Shown here: piece after piece, positions 51,533 through 58,783 of the stretch | How positions within the stretch are numbered: position 1 is the first letter of the stretch | Layout of the letters: each line of letters begins with the position of its first letter | Source of the DNA: a virus | Virus record (IMG/VR): IMGVR_UViG_3300007504_000005 | Location: 23,173 to 87,172 of that record | Direction: 5' to 3' (one strand) | DNA length: 64,000 nt | Notes under the pieces: model-generated | What the model was told of the DNA's origin: nothing | Databases searched by the model: none | What the model saw: only the letters and a program-made list of their open reading frames with translations | Program-made: the position numbers and the translations under genes

Positions 51533-52576
51533 GTGAGTGAATACATTGTGAACACCAAGATCCGCGTCGGCGGTCAGGACCCTCTCGTAGAGCTCTACAA
51601 GGGGGAAGTCGTCCGGTTCCAAGGGAGCATGATCACCCGGGAGAACGGCGACGAGATCCGGCTCACCAACCCAGGGAGTATCCGACAGGCCATCAAGCTG
51701 GGGTGGATGGGTCTCGCCAGCCAAGGCCAGGGTGAGTACCGTTCCCGTCCCGCCCCCATCCAGGTCCACTCCCCCGAGTCGAGGGGGCGGGACCGGACCT
51801 CGATCAAGATGAACACCGCCCACGAGGAAGAGACGGAGGTCGGAACCGTAGAGAGCGTCCGCCCCGACAACGCCCCCCGGACTCACCAGGCCAAGAACGC
51901 GGGCCAGTACACTGTTGTCGAGGAGCAGGAAGGCCAGGTGGTCGGCCGGTTCAAGTCCTCGGCCAAGGCCGGTACTGTCGAGGTGGGCAAGAACGATCAG
52001 CAGATCAAGCGTCAGCTGGACAACAACCCCCGACGGGGTGTGGAGCGCGTCGCCCCTCGGATCTCTCAGCCGGACAATCCCCGAGAGGGCGTCACAGTCA
52101 CTGGAGGAAGCTCCATTGGAGGAGAGGAGACCGGACGTGTGGTCGGCCGTGTTTCCCGCGAGGAGCGGACTCCCGCCCCCCAGGTAGGCCCTGCCCCTAC
52201 CCCCCGCCCTGCAGCTTCTCGGAAGGGACGTCGCAGTCTCCCGAAGGACGCCACTGCGGCTCTCCGTGAGTGGGTGTTCGAAGGGGAGACCTGGGATGGT
52301 CAGCCGATGGACATGAAGTCGGTTCGCACTCTCCTGGGCAAGCACTTCCGCACCCTGGACACCAACACGATGGTGTCTCGTGCAGAGGCGGCAGCCTCCG
52401 AGCCTGCAGCCCCCCAGGACGAGCCTGTCTGGAACCTCTCCCTCCACTGGAAGACGCGTGAGTCCCGGGTACGCCACCACGCGGAGAACGAAGAGGTCCT
52501 CCAGTGGATCCTGGACAACGACTCGAGCAACGCCGTCAAGAAGAAGGCGCGTCGGTTCCTTGAGGATCTCCTGTAG
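51533..52576 (+). CDS. Hypothetical virion-region protein, 347 aa
   Basis: GTG start 9 bases after the previous stop, with SD AAGGAG. The N-terminal ~60 residues form a beta domain ('YIVNTKIRVGGQDPLVELYKGEVVRFQGSMI'). The middle is a long polar, Pro/Arg/Glu-rich linker, and the C-terminal ~110 residues are helical ('AALREWVFEGETWDG', 'SNAVKKKARRFLEDLL'). No family recognised. Confidence 0.6.
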   Translation: MSEYIVNTKIRVGGQDPLVELYKGEVVRFQGSMITRENGDEIRLTNPGSIRQAIKLGWMGLASQGQGEYRSRPAPIQVHSPESRGRDRTSIKMNTAHEEETEVGTVESVRPDNAPRTHQAKNAGQYTVVEEQEGQVVGRFKSSAKAGTVEVGKNDQQIKRQLDNNPRRGVERVAPRISQPDNPREGVTVTGGSSIGGEETGRVVGRVSREERTPAPQVGPAPTPRPAASRKGRRSLPKDATAALREWVFEGETWDGQPMDMKSVRTLLGKHFRTLDTNTMVSRAEAAASEPAAPQDEPVWNLSLHWKTRESRVRHHAENEEVLQWILDNDSSNAVKKKARRFLEDLL

Positions 52577-52580
52577 GTCC

Positions 52581-52604
52581 GGTATCTTCGCTATTCACAG
52601 CGAA
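52581..52604 (+). promoter_or_regulatory. GGTA-N6-CTAT element and hairpin before the 52622 gene
   Basis: GGTA (52581-52584), six bases, CTAT (52591-52594), 41 bases before ATG 52622. TTCGCT (52587-52592) pairs with AGCGAA (52599-52604). The SD (TGGAG) is outside the stem. Confidence 0.5.
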
Positions 52605-52621
52605 CCCTGCTGGAGCTCTAC

Positions 52622-53257
52622 ATGAAAATCCTCAAGGAAAGGTTCCGGAGCTTCTCCGACCAGGTTCGGATGCTCCTGGGTCTGGTCTACGAAGATAGCT
52701 TCCCCACGCCCAAGAAGGGGGAGGTCTTCATCCGGGTCGAGGACGCCGACACCGGCGAGCTCATCGAAGAGCGTCACATCAAGAATGTGATCACCCTCGA
52801 TGCAGGCCTCTTGGCCTCTACGTTGATGCTTGCGCCGACCTCTCGGAACGGCATCAACATGTTGGCCGTAGGGACCGGCGCCACTGGAGCCGTCCTGTCT
52901 CCGGACGCTCCGGACCCCAAGCAGAGGAAGCTCAACGCGGAGATCGCTCGGAAGACGTTTTCCTCGACTACCTATCGTGACGCCAGCGGGAACGCGGTTT
53001 CGATCCGGACCGACATCCTCGACATGACCACGACCTTCGAAGCGGGAGAGGCGGTTGGTCCGCTCAACGAGATGGGTCTCATGTCCACCATCTCGGACAA
53101 CACGGGTGTCCAGAACCTGAATCCCGACACGTACCCGACTCGGGACGTCACGGTGGATGTGGATGACTACGACATCCTCGTGAACTATCTGACGTTTGGC
53201 GTGATTTCTATCCCGGCGACCGCCAGATGGAGCCTTACCTGGAGAATAACCTTCTGA
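52622..53257 (+). CDS. Phage structural protein, 211 aa
   Basis: The layout matches a widespread phage tail/baseplate-associated family: 'IKNVITLDAGLLASTLML', 'INMLAVGTGATGA', 'QRKLNAEIARKTFSS', then strands 'IRTDILDMTTTFEAGEAVGPLNEMGLM' and a C-terminal 'LTFGVISIPATARWSLTWRITF'. It probably assembles at the baseplate or fibres. The 53338 endonuclease gene follows after 80 bases. Codon bias is moderate. Confidence 0.65.
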   Translation: MKILKERFRSFSDQVRMLLGLVYEDSFPTPKKGEVFIRVEDADTGELIEERHIKNVITLDAGLLASTLMLAPTSRNGINMLAVGTGATGAVLSPDAPDPKQRKLNAEIARKTFSSTTYRDASGNAVSIRTDILDMTTTFEAGEAVGPLNEMGLMSTISDNTGVQNLNPDTYPTRDVTVDVDDYDILVNYLTFGVISIPATARWSLTWRITF

Positions 53258-53337
53258 TTTCAGTGGGTTACAGGCCAAGGTAGTTTACCGGGATATCATA
53301 GATAGCGGCCTACACCGACTCAGGGTATCCTGGTTGT

Positions 53338-54483
53338 ATGCCTCTTCAGTGTCCTGTGTGCTCTCGGAACGGGTTCAAACGACTCACGCGCCACTTGAAA
53401 CAGGCCCATTCTCTTTCGAAGCCTGAGGCCCTTGCGCGCTATCCGGGGCTGGTCTTCGAGGAACCCCTTCCTTCTCGGGAGATTCCCTGCTCAAGCTGCG
53501 GGGAGATCGTTCCTGGGGTTTCCCCGCGTGCGACCTACGTCAAGTGCGAGAAGTGTCGAGTCCCCCCATACACAGGACCCCAGGTATCCTGCGCACTATG
53601 TGGAATCTCCCGAAGGAGTCTTCGGAACCACCTCAGGGCGTCTCATGAGTTGACACCGGACCAGTATCGTGCCAAGTATCCAGGAGAACCCGTAGAGGTT
53701 CCTGGGATCCGAAAGAAGTCTCCAGAGACCCGCACCAAGATGTCTGCCGGAGCTACTCGTCGGTGGTCCGACCCTGAGAAGAGAGCAGAGCAATCCGCTA
53801 AGCTGAAGCAGGTAGCTCCCTGGAAGGGGAAGAAGCTATCTCCAGAGCATAGGGAAGCCATATCCAAGGCTGTCACAGGGTGCGACTACAACCTATCGGA
53901 AGAGGGGCGTAGGATCCGAGCAGAGTGTGGTCGGCGTGCTCTTGAGAAGATTCGCCAGAGACCTGGATATTGGGAGCGCGTTCGGAAAGGCCAGAAGGAG
54001 TCTCGTGCAAGAAGAGCTCGGGAGGGAACTCTCTATTTCCCAAACGGAAGAGGGATATCCGGGATCCGGAAGGATGTTGGACACTTCACCAGGTCTACGT
54101 TGGAGGCCAACTTTTCCCGGGTTCTCCTCCTCAACAAGATCCCCTACCAATATGAGCCGAAGTGCTTTAATCTGCAGATAGGGGGGAACACGGTCCTCTA
54201 TCTCCCAGACTTCTACCTTGAGGAACCTTTGTCCCACGACGGGCGAGTTCTTGTCCCTGCAGGTTGGGTTGAACTGAAAGGTTGGAGACCTAAACCGAGC
54301 GATATCCCTTGGATTGCTCAGGAGAAGATAGACGCCCTGTCCCTTCTGGTAGGGTCTTCAGTAGCCCTGGTGGTCCAATCCGAGCCCTCCTGGACAGATA
54401 TCCGAGACATTTGGAGACCGCAGATACCCTTGTGGGAGACGGGACGTAGGAATCTGCGGACGAACCCTCAGATGTTTCGTTGA
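53338..54483 (+). CDS. Homing-endonuclease-like protein: MucR-type zinc fingers, NUMOD3-like, PD-(D/E)XK nuclease
   Basis: A 381-residue protein with the same plan as the 4711 gene. Fingers: 'CPVCSRNGFKRLTRHLKQAH' (5-24) and 'CALCGISRRSLRNHLRASHELTPDQYRAKYPG' (85-116), with a further Cys4 site (51-73). NUMOD3-like repeats: 'SPETRTKMSAGATRRW', 'SPEHREAISKAVTG'. C-terminal nuclease: E256 ('RSTLEANF'), D291 ('LPDF'), E312 and K314 ('ELKG'). A weak hairpin (CAGG/CCTG) lies just upstream of the ATG. Less G/C-biased codons mark it as mobile. Cleavage activity is inferred from the motifs. Confidence 0.75.
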   Translation: MPLQCPVCSRNGFKRLTRHLKQAHSLSKPEALARYPGLVFEEPLPSREIPCSSCGEIVPGVSPRATYVKCEKCRVPPYTGPQVSCALCGISRRSLRNHLRASHELTPDQYRAKYPGEPVEVPGIRKKSPETRTKMSAGATRRWSDPEKRAEQSAKLKQVAPWKGKKLSPEHREAISKAVTGCDYNLSEEGRRIRAECGRRALEKIRQRPGYWERVRKGQKESRARRAREGTLYFPNGRGISGIRKDVGHFTRSTLEANFSRVLLLNKIPYQYEPKCFNLQIGGNTVLYLPDFYLEEPLSHDGRVLVPAGWVELKGWRPKPSDIPWIAQEKIDALSLLVGSSVALVVQSEPSWTDIRDIWRPQIPLWETGRRNLRTNPQMFR

Positions 54484-54540
54484 TCTTGATGGAGTCTGAC
54501 TTGGCGGATCACCTTCTAACAGGCGTGTCCCGCCGGTAAA

Positions 54541-54560
54541 GTCTCCCGTTGGCGGGAGAC
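54541..54560 (+). promoter_or_regulatory. Leader hairpin on the RBS of pyrC
   Basis: GTCTCCCG (54541-54548) pairs with CGGGAGAC (54553-54560), a perfect 8-bp stem with a TTGG loop. The SD GGGAG is in the right arm and ATG 54564 follows three bases later. CCGGTAAA lies just upstream (54533-54540). Confidence 0.7.
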
Positions 54561-54563
54561 CCT

Positions 54564-55625
54564 ATGAGAACGCTCACGATACGAGCGCCGGACGACATGC
54601 ATCTCCACCTACGGCAAGGGGAGATGCTTCCCGATCTGGTGTCCTATTCGGCGATGCACTGGTCTCGCGGCATCGTGATGCCCAACACCAAGCCCCCAGT
54701 GCTAACGCACTGGGATGCCGCCGGCTATTGTGCGAAAATCATGGAGGCCGGCACGGGCTTCCAGCCCCTCATGACCCTCTACATGACGGATGGGACCACT
54801 CCTCAGATCATCGAGGACGCGGCGGAGTCTGGATTCATCTACGGGGTCAAGCTCTATCCCCACGGAGCCACAACCAACTCCGATGAGGGCGTCACCGAGA
54901 TCGAGAACATCTATCCGGCCCTGGCGGTGATGGAGGAGCACGGGCTCCCTCTCCTGGTGCACGGGGAACTCACCCACGACTACATGGGTGAGGTGGACTT
55001 CTTCGACCGCGAGGAGAGATTCCTCCATGCGGTCATGCGTCCCATCCTGGACCGCTACCCCGACCTTCGGGTGGTCCTCGAACACATCACGACCCGAGCA
55101 GCCACCTCTTGGATTCGGATGGTGCAACCCGAACTCCCGGAAGATGTCAAACCCGGAGTACCTCAGATCGCTGCAACGATCACGGCCCATCATCTCCTGG
55201 AGAACCGGAACGCTCTCTTTCGGGAGGGGGCCAACACCCACAACTTCTGCCTTCCCGTCCTGAAGCGCGAAGTCGATCGACAGGCCCTGGTGTCGGCGGC
55301 AACCTCCCGGGAGCCCTGGTTTTTCGCGGGGACTGACTCTGCCCCCCACACTGTCTACGCCAAGCACAACCACGGTTGTGCCGGGTGCTACACAGCCCCC
55401 CATGCGCTCCAGCTCTATGCTGAGGTCTTTGATCAGGTGGGTCTCCTCGAGAGACTGGAGGACTTCACCTCTCGATTCGGGGCGGAGTACTATGGACTCC
55501 CTCTCAACCCCCACAGCATCACCCTCAAGGAGGAACCCTATGTGGTCCCCCTACACCACATGATCGGGAACAAGCCTGTGGTGCCCTTCTGGGCGGGTCG
55601 GAGGTTGGCGTGGTCCGTAGCCTGA
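54564..55625 (+). CDS. pyrC: Dihydroorotase (class II, E. coli type)
   Basis: A 353-residue protein. It interconverts N-carbamoyl-aspartate and dihydroorotate, the third step of pyrimidine synthesis. Metal ligands are in place: H13 and H15 ('DMHLHLRQG'), lysine K96 for carboxylation ('GVKLYPHGATT'), H133 ('LVHGE'), H174 ('VLEHITT') and Asp in 'FAGTDSAPHT'. The C-terminal 'GCAGCYTAPHALQLYAEVF' is typical of the class. ATG 54564 is chosen because it follows GGGAG and begins in register with the family; a TTG at 54549 is unlikely. It overlaps pyrD by 16 bases. Confidence 0.93.
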   Translation: MRTLTIRAPDDMHLHLRQGEMLPDLVSYSAMHWSRGIVMPNTKPPVLTHWDAAGYCAKIMEAGTGFQPLMTLYMTDGTTPQIIEDAAESGFIYGVKLYPHGATTNSDEGVTEIENIYPALAVMEEHGLPLLVHGELTHDYMGEVDFFDREERFLHAVMRPILDRYPDLRVVLEHITTRAATSWIRMVQPELPEDVKPGVPQIAATITAHHLLENRNALFREGANTHNFCLPVLKREVDRQALVSAATSREPWFFAGTDSAPHTVYAKHNHGCAGCYTAPHALQLYAEVFDQVGLLERLEDFTSRFGAEYYGLPLNPHSITLKEEPYVVPLHHMIGNKPVVPFWAGRRLAWSVA

Positions 55626-56635
55626 GCTTCCTCGACTTCATCTATCGCTACGGGCTCAAACAAGTCCTGTTCCCTCTGGATGCTGAGAGATGTCACGAGG
55701 CCATGCTCTGGTCCGCTCGACACTTCTCCCGGTTCCTCCCGATGACTCCTTTCCCCAAGGGCATAGAATCCAAGATCGGGGACATCGAGATTCCGGGTCC
55801 TGTGGGTCTGGCCGCAGGGATGGACAAGAACGGGGACGCCCTCCCTCTATGGGAGCGCCTTGGGTTCGGATTCATCGAGATAGGCTCAGTCCTCCTCCAC
55901 CCCCAGGAAGGGAATCCGCGCCCGCGTATCAAGAGGCTCCCTGAGGAGATGCTCTGGAACTGGATGGGATTCCCCAGCGCTGGCATGGTACGGGTGAAGA
56001 GGAACTTCCGCCACTGGCAGGACTGCGGTCTCTGGCCTTCGGTTCCTGTTGGGATCAACATCGGTCTGAACAAGGAGGTCGAGGCCAAGGACGCCCCTCT
56101 CCACTATGCATCAGTGGCCAACTTCCTGTCTCAGTTCGCCGACTACTTCGTGGTGAACCTGTCCTCCCCGAATACTCCCGGACTGCGGAGCCTCCAGCAC
56201 CGGGAGAACTTCAAGAGGATCGTCGGGGCTGTCCTAAAGGCAGTTCCCCACGTCCGAGTCTTCGTGAAGCTCAGTCCTGACCTCCCTCCCCTCCCCTACA
56301 TGGAAGTTCTGGAAGCCGCTGAGAGAGTCGGAGTTCACGGGATCATCGCGACGAATACCTCGGGACACTCAGGCCTCAACCCTCGAGGGCACGGAGGGGT
56401 CTCAGGATCCTACCTGTACCACAACTCCCAGGAGAAGGTCCAGGCTGCTCTCCAGGGAACTCGACTTCCTGTGATTGCCTGTGGAGGGATCAACTCCACC
56501 TATCGAACCCAGAAGGCTCTCCTGGATGGTTGTGCTGCTGTACAGCTTCTCACGGCCCTTGTCTTCAAAGGCCCGGCCTTCCCCCACCGGATCAACCAGG
56601 GGCTCTACAAGCTCCTACAGGACGCTCCAGAATAG
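55610..56635 (+). CDS. pyrD: Dihydroorotate dehydrogenase, class 2 (quinone type)
   Basis: A 341-residue FMN TIM-barrel enzyme that oxidises dihydroorotate to orotate. It has 'VGLAAGMDKNGDALPLWERLGFGFIEIGSV', the catalytic loop 'VNLSSPNTPGLRSLQ' with the class-2 Ser base, 'VFVKLSPDLPPLPY', 'HGIIATNTSGHSGL' and 'VIACGGINSTYRTQKALLDGCAAVQLLTALVFKGPAF'. The N-terminal helix pair ('FIYRYGLKQVLFPLDAERCHEAML') corresponds to the membrane-docking part of class 2 enzymes, so it should use host quinones. GTG start follows GGAGG inside the end of pyrC, so the two are translationally coupled. Confidence 0.93.
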   Translation: MVRSLSFLDFIYRYGLKQVLFPLDAERCHEAMLWSARHFSRFLPMTPFPKGIESKIGDIEIPGPVGLAAGMDKNGDALPLWERLGFGFIEIGSVLLHPQEGNPRPRIKRLPEEMLWNWMGFPSAGMVRVKRNFRHWQDCGLWPSVPVGINIGLNKEVEAKDAPLHYASVANFLSQFADYFVVNLSSPNTPGLRSLQHRENFKRIVGAVLKAVPHVRVFVKLSPDLPPLPYMEVLEAAERVGVHGIIATNTSGHSGLNPRGHGGVSGSYLYHNSQEKVQAALQGTRLPVIACGGINSTYRTQKALLDGCAAVQLLTALVFKGPAFPHRINQGLYKLLQDAPE

Positions 56636-57212
56636 CTCGAGCGCGGGCTACGTCTTCGTCCCGAAGTCCGTGTCGGGAGCTCACTCGGATGAACCGGGAG
56701 AAGCTCTCGGGATCTGGTTCCGGCATCCGAGCCTCCCAGCCTTCCCACGGGCCCCACTCTTCCACCCAGTTGGATGAGAACCACTCCCGGGTGTATTGAC
56801 ACCTCTCCTCTGAGAATGGTAGGTCTCGGTCGTCGAAGATCACGTAGGAGAGGATCTCTCGCCCCTTCATCCAGTCGCGGATCTGTTGGGGGCGGTCTGG
56901 CCAGGTGAGGCTCTCCGGCCCCTGGTCTGTGTATCCGATGACGAGCTCGTTGGGGACTCCACACTCCTCCAGGTCTTGTATGGCAAACTGGACTTTCTCC
57001 TCCAAGGTGTATGTAGATTCCTCAAACATTTGGACAGCGTCTGATATGATGACGACCCGAGCCCCTGTTTCGTCGCAGAGGTCCTTGATCCGGGCCCCGC
57101 ACAAGGGGTCGAGCCGTTCATCCCGGTCCAGATCTCTACGGAGAGGTCCGTCCATGACCCCGTAGAAGTCCAGGAAGATGATCTTCAACGCGTCGGAATG
57201 GTCTTCCACCAC
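56592..57212 (-). CDS. HAD-superfamily protein (RNA-repair-associated HAD type)
   Basis: GTG 57212 is chosen because GAGGGG lies 5 bases upstream; GTGs at 57218 and 57209 are alternatives. The first strand 'KIIFLDFYGVMDGP' aligns with the HAD nucleophile motif DxDG, but the second Asp is Tyr. 'GARVVIISDAV' (motif II-like), 'NELVIGYTDQ' and 'YVIFDDRDLPF' (motif IV acidic pair) follow the layout of HAD domains associated with RNA-repair proteins. Phosphatase activity may be lost or altered. It overlaps pyrD convergently by 44 bases. Confidence 0.7.
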   Translation of the reverse strand: MVEDHSDALKIIFLDFYGVMDGPLRRDLDRDERLDPLCGARIKDLCDETGARVVIISDAVQMFEESTYTLEEKVQFAIQDLEECGVPNELVIGYTDQGPESLTWPDRPQQIRDWMKGREILSYVIFDDRDLPFSEERCQYTREWFSSNWVEEWGPWEGWEARMPEPDPESFSRFIRVSSRHGLRDEDVARARAILERPVGACRAPG

Positions 57213-57795
57213 AGACACCCCTCGGCAGGCACTGAAGTGTACCCCCAGGTGCCGTCATGGGGGCAGGGGACCCACGGGGCCAGGCCCACCCCCTGCTTCG
57301 AACTGTAGATCTGGTCCGACCCTCGAGGACCTGAGTACTCCCCCTCGTGGTTCCGGCCCTCGCTGTCGACGGTGTCTGCGTAGCCGGCCTGTTCCATCGC
57401 ACAGAAGGAGCACCACCCTTTGACGCTGTCCCCGAAGATGTGAGTCCGCCGCCAGAGCTTGACACCAGTTCTGCCACACTTGTGGCAGAAGTAGATGTCG
57501 CGCTGGGAATCGGAGAGGCGGTAGCCCTTGAGGTTCGCCACGCCCTCGGCGAAGAGCGGAACCACGTCGTAGTTCTTCTTGCCTCCCAGGGAGCCAAACA
57601 TCCGGCTCTTGGCGGTGGTGAAGTCCTGGGGGAGGACCAGCGGATCCTCCGGTCCCTCTTCCTGTTCCGTAGCGGGGGGACCTCGTCAATGACGGCCCGG
57701 ATCTTCTGGCGAAGCATCCCATCAGAGAGGCTCAGCCAGGCAGCGTGGCTGAGGAGTTCGTCGCAGAGTTCGATGGCACGGGCAAGGGAAGCCAT
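57185..57795 (-). CDS. Zinc-ribbon protein gene split by a -1 frame change at a C6 run
   Basis: ATG 57795 (SD GAGGAA) opens 'MASLARAIELCDELLSHAAWLSL ... IDEVP'. At a run of six C on the minus strand (57679-57674) the protein-like frame moves by -1 and continues '...EQEEGPEDPLVLPQDFTTAKSRMFGSLGGKKNYDVV' to 57185. The downstream part alone could start at ATG 57601. It has a zinc ribbon ('CHKCGRTG ... CSFCAMEQ') and 'HDGTWGYTSVPAEG'. Either a base is missing (mutation or sequencing error) or the C-run causes frameshifting (codons GTC CCC CCG form a slippery-type heptamer). Function unknown. Confidence 0.6.
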
Positions 57796-57823
57796 GGGGT
57801 TCCTCGGTTTGGGTTCACTTGGG

Positions 57824-57864
57824 ATTACCGGCGGGGAGCTCTTTTCCGAGGGTTTCCCGGTAAT
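57824..57864. promoter_or_regulatory. Inverted repeat in a divergent intergenic region (operator candidate)
   Basis: ATTACCGG (57824-57831) and CCGGTAAT (57857-57864) flank 25 bases between the divergent starts at 57795 and 57882. Each gene therefore has CCGGTAAT 20-40 bases upstream. The plus-strand gene encodes a helix-turn-helix protein, so autoregulation is possible. Confidence 0.5.
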
Positions 57865-57881
57865 GGGCGCCAGGAGGAGAT

Positions 57882-58403
57882 ATGTCCAAAGCATCAGATG
57901 CCCTGCGAATGCTCCGTGCGGGGGCCACCAATCAAGAGATCCAAGCACACTGCAAGGAGAAGTACGGGAAGGGAATCTCCACGCAAACTCTGGCCAACTA
58001 CCGGAAGGATATGCGGGAGAAGGACTCCACCAGACAACAGGCCCTGGCGCGGGCTGGGTTCCTTCTCTCGGAAGGGAGGACTCGGAACGCAGCTCAAATC
58101 GAGATCAAGAAGCTCTATGGTGTCACCCTCAGCTACAAGACCCTCAATGGTCTCATGCCTCCTTCCGAGACCGCTCCTCCGGATCCGGAACCGCGAGCCC
58201 CGGCTGGGGCAGGCCCGGAGGCTGTGACCGCCCTCACAGTCCCGACGGAGGTTCTGACCTCCACAGCGGATGACCTGGAGTCCCGTCTGGAACAGACCTA
58301 CCAGTGGATGAAGGCTCTTGGGGTCGAGACACTCAACATCTCTGGCGGGGAAGCCACCGTCACATTCAAACAGAGGTTCAACCTCGGAGGAGACACGCCG
58401 TGA
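57882..58403 (+). CDS. Helix-turn-helix DNA-binding protein, 173 aa
   Basis: SD AGGAGGAG precedes ATG. Two similar helix-turn-helix-like units occur in tandem: 'ALRMLRAGATNQEIQAHCKEKYGKGISTQTLANYRKDM' and 'LLSEGRTRNAAQIEIKKLYGVTLSYKTLNGLM' (residues ~7-45 and ~60-92). A Pro/Ala linker leads to a C-terminal domain ('DDLESRLEQTYQWMKALGVETLNISGGEATVTFKQRF'). A transcription regulator, or a small-terminase-type DNA binder, is likely. Its end overlaps the next gene (GTGA). Confidence 0.65.
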   Translation: MSKASDALRMLRAGATNQEIQAHCKEKYGKGISTQTLANYRKDMREKDSTRQQALARAGFLLSEGRTRNAAQIEIKKLYGVTLSYKTLNGLMPPSETAPPDPEPRAPAGAGPEAVTALTVPTEVLTSTADDLESRLEQTYQWMKALGVETLNISGGEATVTFKQRFNLGGDTP

Positions 58404-58783
58404 AGCTACGTCTCAAAGGGATCATCATGTGCTCCTTCCAGCGGAGCGAGGCCACCAACCTCAAGATCTACCGGAAGTCCCCGGAGTACCCTGGGGATCT
58501 GCAAGAGGGGGAGGTCTTCCTGTTTGTCTCCCGTGGGCTGAACCAGGTCATCTTCGTGTTCCGCGACAAGGAGGGGATCACCAAGGATGGCTGGGAATAC
58601 GATATCCTGGATTCCCGTCGTCTCCGCTTGGCCGGCGCGACCTGGCACCCGTACATGCTTCAGGAGTACGCCCGTCAGGTGGGTCTCAGCCTGATTGGCA
58701 TCCGGTCGTTCGGGGAGATCCTCGAGGAGCGTCGCCAAGAGCAGCGGGAGCAGCGTCTCGCGCGGAAGCGTCAGGGCAGATAG
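58400..58783 (+). CDS. Hypothetical protein, 127 aa
   Basis: GTG 58400 overlaps the upstream stop. The N-terminal ~70 residues are a beta domain ('EGEVFLFVSRGLNQVIFVFRDKEG'), followed by a helix and a basic C-terminal helix ('LEERRQEQREQRLARKRQGR'). It is coupled to the helix-turn-helix gene and may act with it. No family recognised. Confidence 0.6.
   Translation: MKLRLKGIIMCSFQRSEATNLKIYRKSPEYPGDLQEGEVFLFVSRGLNQVIFVFRDKEGITKDGWEYDILDSRRLRLAGATWHPYMLQEYARQVGLSLIGIRSFGEILEERRQEQREQRLARKRQGR

Noticed and set aside
53257-54530. Flanking duplication around the 53338 endonuclease
   Set aside because: Only a 7-base match (ACCTTCT) occurs on both sides, which is expected by chance.
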